From Nitrospira sp. (GTDB taxonomy: Bacteria > Nitrospirota > Nitrospiria > Nitrospirales > Nitrospiraceae), in the NCBI GenBank assembly GCA_005116835.1, contig SWDM01000003.1, positions 1-64,000 on the forward strand: a DNA stretch of 64,000 nucleotides, given 5' to 3'. Under the pieces are notes generated by a model, which saw only the letters and a list, made by a program, of their open reading frames with translations, was not told the origin of the DNA and did no database searches. Positions 9,619 through 17,781 of the stretch are shown here, piece by piece. The first letter of the stretch is position 1, and each line of letters starts with the position of its first letter. The position numbers and the translations under genes were made by a program.

Positions 9619-10104
9619 ATGGCCAAGATCCCTTCATTTCGATTGTTGCTGAAGCAGGTGCTTCATTTACAGGAATCACCGCAGCGAACAGCGCTGGCCT
9701 TCGCCGTTGGAGTCTTCATCGGTTTCTCTCCGCTCTACGGACTACACACCGCCATGGTATTTTTCTTCGCCTGGGCATTGAGGCTCAACTTTCTTGCGCT
9801 CATGGCAGGCGCCTTTCTCAATAACCCCTGGACCGTCGTCCCTATCCTCGGCGCCACCTATTGGGTCGGCGCACTCTTGCTCGGACGATCCGATAGTCCC
9901 TCTTTTGACTGGCAAGATCTAAGTTTCAGCGCAATCTACGAACAGGTCATACCCTATGCCACCCCCTTCGTTCTTGGCGGGTTGGTCTTAAGCCTCCTCG
10001 GTTCGGTCCTTGCCTATCCACTCGCCTATTTTTTCGTGGCAAAATATCGAGAGTCGCATCCGTTAGCCGGGACTGAGTTGCCGCCCCCTCAAGACATAGG
10101 CTAA
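9619..10104 (+). CDS. DUF2062 membrane protein
   Basis: This 161-residue protein has three to four hydrophobic segments and the DUF2062 hallmark 'SPQRTALAFAVGVFIGFSPLYGLHT' region (about residues 20-45), followed by 'NNPWT', a sequence characteristic of the family. Members are inner-membrane proteins without an established biochemical role. It is tightly spaced after thiL and before an HD hydrolase, consistent with one transcript, but nothing links it to thiamine. The family call is firm and the function unknown. Confidence 0.85.
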   Translation: MAKIPSFRLLLKQVLHLQESPQRTALAFAVGVFIGFSPLYGLHTAMVFFFAWALRLNFLALMAGAFLNNPWTVVPILGATYWVGALLLGRSDSPSFDWQDLSFSAIYEQVIPYATPFVLGGLVLSLLGSVLAYPLAYFFVAKYRESHPLAGTELPPPQDIG

Positions 10105-10118
10105 GATGATCGCGCGCC

Positions 10119-11534
10119 ATGTCTCAAATCATCCATCAATCCAACGCTCCCTATGATGGGTCGGCGCTGATCGCCGATCCGATCCACCAATATGTCTCCT
10201 TTACTGTGCCCTTCTCCGTTGCGGACCCACAGGAACGGACGGAAAAAGACCTGATCGATTCTCCCTGGGTCCAGCGCCTCCGGTACATCTATCAACTCCA
10301 AAGCGCCCGATGGGTCTACCCTTCAGCGGAACATACTCGCTTCGTCCATTCGCTCGGCACCATGCATGTGGCAGGCCGCTTTGCGCAGCACCTCTATCCA
10401 TTTCTCAAAAAAGCGGTCAAGGAAGTCCCATCGGCGAACTATGTCGAGGAATTTCTCCGCGTCACAGCGCTCGTACACGACATCGGCCACGGCCCCTTCT
10501 GCCACTTCTTCGATGACAACTTCTTACATGCCTTCGGCGCCAGTCACGAAAAGCTCGGACAGATCATCATCCGCGACCATCTCGGCCCGATTATTCGAAA
10601 GATCCGACGCAGCCCGTCCGGCCCCTTCGCCAAAGGCGAGGAACTCGATCCCGATCAAATCGCGCATGTGATCCTCAAGGAAAAAACCAAAGACAACTCC
10701 CGCATTCCTCGATGGCTCAACATGCTCCAGCCGGTCATTTCCGGCAGCTACACAGCCGACAACCTCGATTATGTCCTCCGCGATTCCTATATGTGCGGCG
10801 TGGCGGTCGGCCCGGTCGATTTGTCCAGACTTATTCACTACACGATCGTGACGGACAAGGGATTTACGATCCACAAGACAGGGCTCCCCGCCCTGCAGAT
10901 GTTCCTCAACACCCGCATGTATCTCTACTCCAACGTCTACTATCACCGGACCACTCGCGCGATCGACATACACCTCCGCGACATCTTCGGCGATACCATG
11001 AAGCTCCTGTTTCCCCACGATCCTCGCAAGAAAATGGACGACTACCTGACGTTGACCGACTGGTCCCTGCTCGAACAGGTACGGGGCTGGAAGACTTCGC
11101 GCAATACCACAGAGAAGCGCCTTGGCACAGAATGGCAGAGGATTCTTGGGCGTGATGTGAAATGGAAGATGGCCTATAGCGCTGTACTCAAGGAAAAGGG
11201 CCAGGAACGCGGCATGGACTTTCCCAGCCATGAGCACTTTGCAGAACTGATCAAGAAAGCATTGCCGTCGCAGTTGCAAAAAGTGGAGTTCCGTGTCGAC
11301 ATGGCGCCGCTCGACCCACGTCCGGACCCGAAAGACCGCCGCGGCAACCCCCTCTATGTCTACGACCCCAGCACGAAGGCCATCTCGACCGACCCCTTAG
11401 AAGAATTCCTCGACCTGCTACCGACCCGCTTAGTCCAATTCCGGGTCTATACCCACGACCACGCAAACGACGAAGCCCTCTCCCGCGCCACCGCCACGGT
11501 ACTCAACAAGACTCCGGCAAGCATCGAATCGTGA
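10119..11534 (+). CDS. HD-domain phosphohydrolase (dGTPase-like)
   Basis: The 471-residue protein matches the COG1078 type of HD phosphohydrolase, related to dNTP triphosphohydrolases and SAMHD1. Early residues 'DPIHQYVSF' and 'DSPWVQRLRYIYQL' are typical. The metal site is spread over 'HTRFVHSLGTMHVA' (about residue 68) and 'HDIGHGPFCHFFD' (about residue 120), with the distal Asp in 'TADNLDYVLRDS'. It is probably cytoplasmic and acts on nucleotides, but the substrate is not identifiable from sequence. It starts 14 bases after the DUF2062 gene. Confidence 0.85.
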   Translation: MSQIIHQSNAPYDGSALIADPIHQYVSFTVPFSVADPQERTEKDLIDSPWVQRLRYIYQLQSARWVYPSAEHTRFVHSLGTMHVAGRFAQHLYPFLKKAVKEVPSANYVEEFLRVTALVHDIGHGPFCHFFDDNFLHAFGASHEKLGQIIIRDHLGPIIRKIRRSPSGPFAKGEELDPDQIAHVILKEKTKDNSRIPRWLNMLQPVISGSYTADNLDYVLRDSYMCGVAVGPVDLSRLIHYTIVTDKGFTIHKTGLPALQMFLNTRMYLYSNVYYHRTTRAIDIHLRDIFGDTMKLLFPHDPRKKMDDYLTLTDWSLLEQVRGWKTSRNTTEKRLGTEWQRILGRDVKWKMAYSAVLKEKGQERGMDFPSHEHFAELIKKALPSQLQKVEFRVDMAPLDPRPDPKDRRGNPLYVYDPSTKAISTDPLEEFLDLLPTRLVQFRVYTHDHANDEALSRATATVLNKTPASIES

Positions 11535-11544
11535 AACGTTAACC

Positions 11545-11603
11545 GTGAAAGGTGAAAGGTTTCCGAGCAAGATCACTCGGCAGCCCTGCTTTTCACCTTT
11601 CAC
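11545..11603. repeat. Inverted repeat, possible terminator
   Basis: GTGAAAGGTGAAA (11545-11557) is repeated as its exact reverse complement at 11591-11603, with a smaller CCGAG/CTCGG stem inside the loop. It lies just after the HD hydrolase and before a new exported protein, so it could end the upstream transcript. There is no clean U-tract. Confidence 0.6.
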
Positions 11604-11631
11604 ATCTTACCTTTTCCCCTCTTGAGGTAAC

Positions 11632-12003
11632 ATGAAACAACATGCCCGCTGGTTCGTCATCGCTGTGAGTCTCATCGCCGTTGCTCCAGTGTGGGCTCAG
11701 TCAACTGAAGACCATTCCTTCGACAGCGTTGCCGGAGTATTGAACTCGCTCCCTCCGGATCTCCAGAAAAAGCTCCAGCAGCTCTCCGAAATGATCGATC
11801 GGAATATCAAGGCAGGAAAACTCACCGAGGCGCAGGTTCAGCAGGAACTCATGTCAGGCCGCCTCGAACAGACCATCCGCTCGCTAGGCCCAGAAGCGAA
11901 CCAGCTGTTCGACGAGATCAACTCCGATACGAAGAACGGCAAAGGCCCAGGCGAAGACACTCTGATACCGTTGCTCGGAGGACTGGGCGGGATAGGAAAG
12001 TAA
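11632..12003 (+). CDS. Small exported protein of unknown function
   Basis: This 123-residue protein has a clear signal peptide (basic MKQHARW, hydrophobic core, cleavage after APVWA at about residue 22). The mature part is about 100 residues, mostly helical and charged (LPPDLQKKLQQLSEMIDRN), and ends in a glycine-rich tail (LLGGLGGIGK). A ribosome site (TTGAGG) lies six bases before ATG. I do not recognise a family. The helical body followed by a Gly-rich end would fit a small periplasmic protein. Confidence 0.7.
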   Translation: MKQHARWFVIAVSLIAVAPVWAQSTEDHSFDSVAGVLNSLPPDLQKKLQQLSEMIDRNIKAGKLTEAQVQQELMSGRLEQTIRSLGPEANQLFDEINSDTKNGKGPGEDTLIPLLGGLGGIGK

Positions 12004-12093
12004 CGGGCTGCCTCCAACCTGACCACGCTCTCTTGACTTCGTTTCCATCAGAATTTACGATGCGGTCTCAATTGCAACTACAACAAGGAACCT

Positions 12094-12372
12094 ATGAAAT
12101 TCACAAATATTCGTGAACTCAAAGCCAAGACATCCGAGATGCTCAGAACCGTTGAGCGAGGAAACACCGTCCTTGTGACCACCCATGGGCGCCCAACGGC
12201 GATGCTAGTGCCTGTGACGGAAGACGATATCGAAGACGCCTTGCTGGCCTATAGCCCGACCCTTCGAAAGAAAATCGAAGAAGGCCTCAAGGACATCCGC
12301 GAAAGCCGGACCATGCTGCTGGCCGACTACAAAGCCACGCGCGCAAAGAAAAAGAAGGTACGCACTGCGTGA
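12094..12372 (+). CDS. Phd/YefM-family antitoxin
   Basis: The 92-residue protein begins 'MKFTNIRELKAKTSEMLRTV' and continues 'VLVTTHGRPTAMLVPV', the dimerising N-terminal fold of Phd/YefM antitoxins, which bind operator DNA and neutralise a cognate toxin through a disordered C-terminal region. Here the C-terminal half is helical and very basic (RAKKKKVRTA), so it could also contact nucleic acid. The stop overlaps the start of the downstream toxin by four bases (GTGA), the usual arrangement for translational coupling in a toxin-antitoxin operon that represses itself. Confidence 0.88.
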   Translation: MKFTNIRELKAKTSEMLRTVERGNTVLVTTHGRPTAMLVPVTEDDIEDALLAYSPTLRKKIEEGLKDIRESRTMLLADYKATRAKKKKVRTA

Positions 12373-12635
12373 CCTGCCAAGTCTTTCTCTCCCAGAAAGC
12401 GCAACGTGACCTCGACACCTTCTCTGACAAGATCGCCAATCAAATTCTCGCTGACTGCGCCCGCCTCGCCCACGATCCGATTCCAGACGGAAAGCGCATC
12501 AAGAAGCTGCACGGATTCAAAGAGACGTTGTATCGCTTGAGAGCAGGCGACTACCGAGTGATCTTCAAACGATCCGGCACTCGCATCGACATTGCGCGAA
12601 TCCTGAGCAAGCCGGACTTCCAAAAGGCGTATTGA
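12369..12635 (+). CDS. RelE/ParE-family toxin
   Basis: The 88-residue protein has the RelE fold pattern: 'VFLSQKAQRDLDTF' at the start, 'DGKRIKKLHG' and then 'LYRLRAGDYRVIFKRSGTRIDIARIL', with the conserved arginines of RelE-type mRNA endonucleases in the 'YRLRAGDYRV' strand. It likely cleaves mRNA on the ribosome, although ParE-type gyrase poisons share the fold. It starts with GTG, overlapping the Phd-type antitoxin stop, with no separate ribosome site, so translation is probably coupled. Confidence 0.88.
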   Translation: MTCQVFLSQKAQRDLDTFSDKIANQILADCARLAHDPIPDGKRIKKLHGFKETLYRLRAGDYRVIFKRSGTRIDIARILSKPDFQKAY

Positions 12636-12752
12636 CCGACAGGAAGGACGGGGGAGCGGCCAGGGGCCTTCCTTGCTCGCGGAACAGAGGGGGGATGGAG
12701 CCTGATGATCTTCTGTGCTCGCGCAACGCGCGGCCTCCGAAGGCCCTCGTTG

Positions 12753-12821
12753 GACGCGCGCAGTGGAAGATCACTCAGCCCCCATTCCTGAAGAGAGAAC
12801 AAGCGAGCTTGGAGGGATCAT
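12753..12821 (-). repeat. R3 dispersed repeat, copy 2
   Basis: This is the reverse-complement partner of 235-303, about 88% identical by eye and ungapped. It lies in a 457-base gap (12636-13092) downstream of the toxin gene. The rest of the gap is GC-rich with recurring CGCGCG-type words and includes a possible element end near 12960-13010 (CAGTGAGCGGACACTGG and GAAATGTAGAATGTCCCC). I see no gene in it; the open frames lack any family features. Confidence 0.68.
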
Positions 12822-13092
12822 CCGTAGCCTCATTCGACGCGCGCAGTCGAGGGCAACCTTGGCCGCTCCCCTGAGCTAATGTAGAGAGAGGGAGGGACAC
12901 CCTGGTTGGATGCGTGCACGATGGGATGAATCCTGGCAGGATTAAACCCCATCCACCAGTGAGCGGACACTGGACCAGCCTTGAGCTGAAATGTAGAATG
13001 TCCCCATTCCCTCGGCCGAGTCGCCAAGCGAGGCGGGGGCCGCGAGACGGCTTAGTGGAATCAGTAAATCAATCCCTACTACGTTATTTCTT

Positions 13093-13434
13093 TCATCTGC
13101 TCCGAAGTGTCAAGTCAAGCAACGACCCCAGTGATATTCCTTGGAACAGCTCGGCATCTTTCTCGAAGGCAAAAGTCACGATGAAATGCCACCCGAATCG
13201 TTCTTTTTTTATTTGCAGATCTAGCTGTACCGTCGATCCCGCCGTCCCAATCGCAAACGGGCGATCATAAATGGGGGGAGAGGGCGTGAAATCAAAGAAA
13301 TCCAAAAATCCGCCCATGGCTATCTGTGGCACCAACAATACTGTGGCTCCCCCTATCAACAAAACGTGACCAAGAGTCCAGCGCAAACCCTTACCCTCCC
13401 CTTTGTTCATCAGCAGGCATCTGAAGGACAACAT
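13093..13434 (-). CDS. Small predicted membrane or exported protein
   Basis: The 113-residue frame has one hydrophobic segment (about residues 20-40, GHVLLIGGATVLLVPQIA) after a basic start, followed by 'GGFLDFFDFTPSPPIYDRPF' and a beta-rich tail. The hydrophobic segment could be a signal peptide cleaved near AMGG. A second ATG 24 bases in (13410) is equally possible; neither has a convincing ribosome site. No family is recognised. It is surrounded by repeat-rich gaps, so it may be a real but poorly expressed gene. Confidence 0.5.
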   Translation of the reverse strand: MLSFRCLLMNKGEGKGLRWTLGHVLLIGGATVLLVPQIAMGGFLDFFDFTPSPPIYDRPFAIGTAGSTVQLDLQIKKERFGWHFIVTFAFEKDAELFQGISLGSLLDLTLRSR

Positions 13435-13494
13435 ATAGGGACAGGCTACTTTTTCGTATGAGCAGAGTCAAATTCCATCCGTGAGGGGGGCCAG

Positions 13495-13669
13495 GGCTCA
13501 GAGCGAACGTTGCCGGAAGGAGCGGGGACCCAGCGAGATGCGGCGGGGAAAGAAAGCGGGAACTGACTGAGGCACCACGGTCTTTGACCGTGGCCGAAGG
13601 AATTCCAGGAGGATCCCGCCCCGCTGCGTCCGCAAGGGTCGCTCCTGCAGGCACGTGAGCGGTTGAGCC
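13495..13669. other. Large nested-stem element (structured RNA or palindromic repeat)
   Basis: Nested complementary segments pair across the whole stretch: GGCTCA 13495-13500 with TGAGCC 13664-13669; GGAGCGGGGACCC 13519-13531 with GGGTCGCTCC 13636-13645; GATGCGGCGGGG 13537-13548 with CCCCGCTGCGTC 13619-13630; and an apical perfect stem CCACGGTC/GACCGTGG at 13575-13593 with a three-base loop. This is far more order than chance in a gap. It could be a structured RNA, the 3' end of the M23 transcript, or a large palindromic repeat. There is no obvious U-tract on either side. Confidence 0.6.
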
Positions 13670-13691
13670 ATGGCACACCTGTCTCTTTAGG

Positions 13692-14699
13692 CTATTCTCT
13701 GACTGGAACGGGTTGCGAAGTCGGTGTGGTTTCTGGAGTGGGAATCGTCGCGGTTGTAGGAGATGTCGCCCCGTTCTTGAACGGTAAATCGAGCAGCGCA
13801 TAGGGATTCACGCGGGCGCCGTTGAGTTTGACGCCCCAATGGAGGTGCGGGCCTGTGGCGCGGCCGGTCGCCCCCACCTTGCCGATAATTTGTCCCGCTG
13901 TAACCAAGTCTCCGTCTTTGACCAGGATTTCTGACAGGTGGAAATACATCGTATAGAACCCCAGTCCGTGATCGACGAAGACGCCCTTGCCGGAGAAAAT
14001 ATGATCGACGGTGATGCGGACGATCCCGTCGTTTGTCGCTGCGACATCGGCCCCCATCGGCGCGCCGATATCCTCTCCATTGTGTGGATTGCGCGGCTGG
14101 CCGTTCATGATCCGCACACTACCGAAGATGCCGGTACGTTTGCCGGTCACCGGCTCCACGAAGTTGCTGTGCCATAACTTCAGGCGTGAGTTCTCTGTGA
14201 GCGCTTCCCTAACTTGTTCCTGCTCAGCTTTCCATCGTGCCAGGGCCTTTTCATCCAGATCGACTTTGTCTTTCGGCAGCTTCAGATGCTCGATCGTAAA
14301 CTTTTCTTTAGCTACCAGGACATTGAAGCTCAACTGCTTCGCCTGTTCGCCCTGTTTCACTTCGACGGCAAGTTCATAGGTTCCAGGCTCGTCCTGCATG
14401 TCGATCCCGAGCAACCCAAGATAACCGGACGGCTCGCCAGACCTGAACTCCTTGAAAAATGGAATCGTCCGTTTGAGAAATGTGCCCTTTACCTCCGTCG
14501 CCTGTTCTTCACCCGACACCTTGATTACCAACACCTGCCCCTGCTTGCCGCTGTATTGCCCATCGTGGCCCATCGGCGCAGGAGTCGTGCTAGAAAACAG
14601 CTCGACAGGAAAGATGCTGGAGAGCAACAAAACGGACGTGATCAGCATTCGGTCCAGCCGTGAGATCCGTACAGGATTCTTTTTGAGCGCCGTCATCAT
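13692..14699 (-). CDS. M23-family (LytM) metallopeptidase
   Basis: The 335-residue protein begins with a basic stretch and hydrophobic anchor or signal (about residues 18-37), has a beta-rich middle domain, and ends with a complete LytM/M23 zinc peptidase domain: 'HNGEDIGAPMG' (first His and Asp ligands, about residue 209), 'VFVDHGLGFYTMYFHLS' and 'HLHWGVKLNG'. With all ligands present it should be an active peptidoglycan endopeptidase in the periplasm. A proline- and threonine-rich tail follows. The ATG overlaps the stop of the pafA gene (ATGA), so it is translationally coupled to the proteasome locus, an unexpected partner for a cell-wall enzyme. Confidence 0.9.
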   Translation of the reverse strand: MMTALKKNPVRISRLDRMLITSVLLLSSIFPVELFSSTTPAPMGHDGQYSGKQGQVLVIKVSGEEQATEVKGTFLKRTIPFFKEFRSGEPSGYLGLLGIDMQDEPGTYELAVEVKQGEQAKQLSFNVLVAKEKFTIEHLKLPKDKVDLDEKALARWKAEQEQVREALTENSRLKLWHSNFVEPVTGKRTGIFGSVRIMNGQPRNPHNGEDIGAPMGADVAATNDGIVRITVDHIFSGKGVFVDHGLGFYTMYFHLSEILVKDGDLVTAGQIIGKVGATGRATGPHLHWGVKLNGARVNPYALLDLPFKNGATSPTTATIPTPETTPTSQPVPVRE

Positions 14700-16090
14700 C
14701 GGTAGAACCGTAGCCCTCCCACCTGCGAAAGCAGCTCATCCACCCGCCGATTCACGGAACTGAAGGGATCCATACAGAGAATCGTTTCTTCCCAGTAACC
14801 ATTGAGCTTCAAATAGGTCCAATCGACCGTATAGGAGCGATTCTTCGCGCGGGCAAAGCGGATAAAGTCTCCGCGCACCTTTGCTCTCGTGGTCTGTGGC
14901 GGAGTCGACATGGCCCGCTGCACTGCTTCCTCCTCCACCACTCGTTCGATCATCCCCCGGGACTCCATCAGATAGAACAACCCGCGCGTCCGTTTGACGT
15001 CATGAAATTGGAGGTCGAGCAGGAAGACCCGTGGATCGTCCCAGCCGCACCCCTTCTTGTCAATGTAAGACTGGATCAGATGGCGCTTGGTGACCCAATC
15101 GATTTCGCGCACGAGCTGCATTGGGTCGTCTTCGAGCTTATCCAGCACCGTAGCCCATCGCTGCCACACATCGTCAAGAACCGGATCATGTTCTTGTTGC
15201 GCCAAGTATTCCTGCGCTCGATCCAGGTAGATCCGCTGCACTTCGATGGCCGTCAGCTGACGACCATCGTCCAACTTAATCTTGCGCTTCAGAGTGGGAT
15301 CGCGCGAGACCTCCCGAATAGCTTTGACCGGATCCTCGAACTCCATTCCTTGGACTCCGTACCCTTCCTCGATCATGGACAACACCAACGTCGCGGTACC
15401 AACCTTCAAATAGGTCACAAACTCCGACATGTTGGAATCACCGACGATGATATGGAGCCGTCGGTAACGTTCCGCATCGGCGTGCGGCTCGTCTCTGGTA
15501 TTGATGATGCTGCGCGAGGATGTCGTCGAGGAAGAGGTCTTCTCATGAATGTGCTGCGCGCGTTGTGAGATGAAGTACTGCGGCTTGCCGGATACTTTGA
15601 GCACCTTTCCCGCTCCGCTATAGATCTGCCGCGTGACGAAGAAGGGAATGAGTTGCTCCGTGACTTTCCAGAAATCGACGTCGCGCCGCATGAGAAAGTT
15701 TTCATGACACCCGTAGGTGTTCCCAAGCGAATCCGTATTGTTCTTGAAGATGTAAATTTCCCCGGATAGACCTTCTTCCCGTAACCGTTCTTCAGCCGCT
15801 GGCAGACAGGCCTCAAGCAGCCGCTCACCCGCCTTGTCGTGGATGACGAGATCAAGAATGTTGTCACACTCGGGAGTGGAATACTCAGGATGGCAGCCGG
15901 TATCTTGATAAAATCGAGCGCCGTTGACTAGAAAGGCGTTGGAAGGCCAGCTATTGGGGATGAGCCCTTCGAAAATATACCCCAGTACTTTCTCCATGGG
16001 CAGATACACTCGCCCGTTCGGTGAAAAAATGAGACCGTACTCATTCTCCAAACCGAAGATCCGTCTTTTCAGGGGACTGGGTTGCAACAT
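14696..16090 (-). CDS. pafA: PafA-type Pup/UBact--protein ligase
   Basis: PafA-family ligases form an isopeptide bond between the C-terminal residue of a small modifier (Pup in actinobacteria, UBact in Gram-negative lineages) and substrate lysines, marking them for the proteasome. The 464-residue protein shows 'RRIFGLENEYG' (ATP/Mg glutamate), 'DTGCHPEYSTPECDN' with the catalytic Asp, 'NNTDSLGNTYGCHENF', 'RDEPHADAERYRRLHII' and the C-terminal 'DFIRFA' region. It lacks the insertion that marks Dop. The frame runs open to 16198, but those residues ([15 protein letters not shown]) are translated R2 repeat, so I place the start at 16090. A ribosome site is not obvious there. The M23 gene overlaps its stop. 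Confidence 0.92.
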   Translation of the reverse strand: MLQPSPLKRRIFGLENEYGLIFSPNGRVYLPMEKVLGYIFEGLIPNSWPSNAFLVNGARFYQDTGCHPEYSTPECDNILDLVIHDKAGERLLEACLPAAEERLREEGLSGEIYIFKNNTDSLGNTYGCHENFLMRRDVDFWKVTEQLIPFFVTRQIYSGAGKVLKVSGKPQYFISQRAQHIHEKTSSSTTSSRSIINTRDEPHADAERYRRLHIIVGDSNMSEFVTYLKVGTATLVLSMIEEGYGVQGMEFEDPVKAIREVSRDPTLKRKIKLDDGRQLTAIEVQRIYLDRAQEYLAQQEHDPVLDDVWQRWATVLDKLEDDPMQLVREIDWVTKRHLIQSYIDKKGCGWDDPRVFLLDLQFHDVKRTRGLFYLMESRGMIERVVEEEAVQRAMSTPPQTTRAKVRGDFIRFARAKNRSYTVDWTYLKLNGYWEETILCMDPFSSVNRRVDELLSQVGGLRFYR

Positions 16091-16152
16091 GCTGGTACAA
16101 ACAGAATAGCAGCCGGCACCGCCTTCTTCAACAGAAGGACAGTATCCGCCTG

Positions 16153-16237
16153 ACTGGTTTGTTTGGTTGATTTGGTTTCTCTGGTTGGTTTTGTTCAACT
16201 AAAAAACTAAACAAACCAGACCAACCAAACAAACCAG
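16153..16237. repeat. R2 word-type inverted repeat, copy D
   Basis: ACTGGTTTGTTTGGTTG at 16153-16169 is matched by the reverse complement ending immediately before the prcA stop, with further TTTGG-type words in the middle. It fills the prcA-pafA gap and is a candidate for uncoupling pafA expression from prcA. Confidence 0.8.
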
Positions 16238-16930
16238 TTACGTTGCGAGGAGCTGCTTGGTATCGGCGGGCGTAAGACGGCGAAACTTTCTACCCTCGCG
16301 GGTGCGATCTAAGATCGCCACTTCGAGGCTTTCCAGCGAGAGCTTCTGATTCCCGATCTGTTCGAGCGTGGCGATACAGAGAGCGAGGGCCACCTGGAGT
16401 TCCGGTGGCTGGGTCAGGCTCTTTTCCTTGAGGAGGGCCTGCACCGCCTCGGACTTACCTCCGATGACCGCAAAGGTCCGTTCGTCGATAATGCTGCCAT
16501 CAAAGGAAATACGATACATCTCGTTGGGCTGACCGTTGTGCCCAACCTGCACAACCAGAATCTCCACCTCCAACGGTTTCATTTCCTGGCTGAAAATGGT
16601 GCCGAGACTTTGGGAGTAGCCGTTTGCAAGAGAGCGGGCCGTCACATCTTCCCGGCTATACATGAACCCTTTGAGGTCCGCGTGCCTGATACCGGCCTTC
16701 CGGAGATTTTCAAACTCGCTGTACTTGCCTGCGCCGGCAAAGGCGATGCAGTCGTAGATTTCTGAGATCTTGTACAACGAGGCGCTGGGGTTTTCCGCAA
16801 CGAGGAGTATTCCGGTTACATACTCGAACGCAATGATCGAACGGCCTTTGGCGATGCCTTTCTTGGCATACTCCGCCTTGTCCTGCATCATTTGCTCGGG
16901 CGAGACGTAATAGGGCATCGGCATGCTCAA
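16238..16930 (-). CDS. prcA: 20S proteasome alpha subunit
   Basis: PrcA forms the outer rings of the bacterial 20S core and gates substrate entry. The 230-residue protein has the alpha-type opening 'YYVSPEQMMQDKAEYAKKGIAKGRSIIAFEY', corresponding to the H0 helix and gate, and no catalytic threonine. It then follows the Ntn-hydrolase fold ('GILLVAENPSASLYKISEIYDCIAFAG'). The ATG overlaps the prcB stop (ATGA), coupling the two subunits for equal output. The gene is followed by an R2 repeat and pafA. Confidence 0.93.
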   Translation of the reverse strand: MSMPMPYYVSPEQMMQDKAEYAKKGIAKGRSIIAFEYVTGILLVAENPSASLYKISEIYDCIAFAGAGKYSEFENLRKAGIRHADLKGFMYSREDVTARSLANGYSQSLGTIFSQEMKPLEVEILVVQVGHNGQPNEMYRISFDGSIIDERTFAVIGGKSEAVQALLKEKSLTQPPELQVALALCIATLEQIGNQKLSLESLEVAILDRTREGRKFRRLTPADTKQLLAT

Positions 16931-17754
16931 TTCTCCTTGGAACGGCGGGTCGCAATCAACCCATCATAGATACTGCGGATCTGCTGTTCGGACACATCGG
17001 TAATGCCGGCCGCGTTGACGATCTTCGCGGTGGGATAAATGCCACGCACGAGATCCGGCCCCCCGGTTCCAACGTCATCGTCTGCGGCATTATAGAGAGC
17101 CAACAGAGCCAACTTCAGGGCATCAGGCTCAGCAAGTCCCTTGAGAAAATGCTCCCGCATCGTATTGCGCGCATCCTTCCCGCCTGACCCGATGGCATGA
17201 TAGTCCGACTCTTCGTACCGGCCACCTGCAAGATCGTATTTGAATATGCGTCCTTCTGTACGTTTCAGGTCGTATCCGACATAGAGCGGCATGACGACCA
17301 GCCCCTGAAAGACCATCGGCAAATTGGCCTTGACCATCTGTCCTAGTTTGTTAGCCTTCCCCTCACAAGACAGTTGCACACCCTCTAACTTTTCGTAATG
17401 TTCCAGCTCGACCTGGAACAATTTGGCCATTTCGATACAGGGGCCGGCGGCCCCGGCGATCGCCATTGCGGAATACTCGTCGATCTTGAAGACTTTCTCG
17501 ATCCGGCGTTCGGCGATTTGAAATCCTTCAGTCGCTCGCCGATCCCCGGCAATCACCACACCCTGTTGATACTTGATCGCCAGCACCGTGGTGGCATGGG
17601 GAACGTTCATGGAACTGGCCCCACGCATCGGTTCGAGCGAGGCCTGAGCCTGCAGAAATCCGCTACGGCCGGTCGGAGTCAGCGCGGGATGGTGCTGAGT
17701 CAAAAAGTCGAAGAAACTCGGGTCATCGTGGTTGGGGAGGTATGGCAATTTCAT
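16927..17754 (-). CDS. prcB: 20S proteasome beta subunit
   Basis: PrcB carries the proteolytic site of the proteasome. The 275-residue precursor has a propeptide of about 54 residues containing 'DPSFFDFLTQHHPAL', similar in placement to actinobacterial propeptides. It is followed by the mature N-terminus 'TTVLAIKYQQGVVIAGDRRAT', whose first Thr is the nucleophile and whose Lys of DRRAT-type context and Asp17-like residue are retained. Only 27 bases separate it from the dop stop, so no modifier gene fits between them. prcA overlaps its stop by four bases. Confidence 0.94.
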   Translation of the reverse strand: MKLPYLPNHDDPSFFDFLTQHHPALTPTGRSGFLQAQASLEPMRGASSMNVPHATTVLAIKYQQGVVIAGDRRATEGFQIAERRIEKVFKIDEYSAMAIAGAAGPCIEMAKLFQVELEHYEKLEGVQLSCEGKANKLGQMVKANLPMVFQGLVVMPLYVGYDLKRTEGRIFKYDLAGGRYEESDYHAIGSGGKDARNTMREHFLKGLAEPDALKLALLALYNAADDDVGTGGPDLVRGIYPTAKIVNAAGITDVSEQQIRSIYDGLIATRRSKEN

Positions 17755-17781
17755 ATTTTCAATCGCGGGGAAGGTTGTTCA

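Noticed and set aside
12940-13010. Possible insertion-sequence end (GTGAGCGGACACTGG and GAAATGTAGAATGTCCCC words)
   Set aside because: No transposase or matching second end is present, so the resemblance is too weak to call.
16091-16198. N-terminal extension of pafA ([15 protein letters not shown])
   Set aside because: It is also translated R2 repeat and contains no family residues; the family starts close to the RRIFGLENEYG block.
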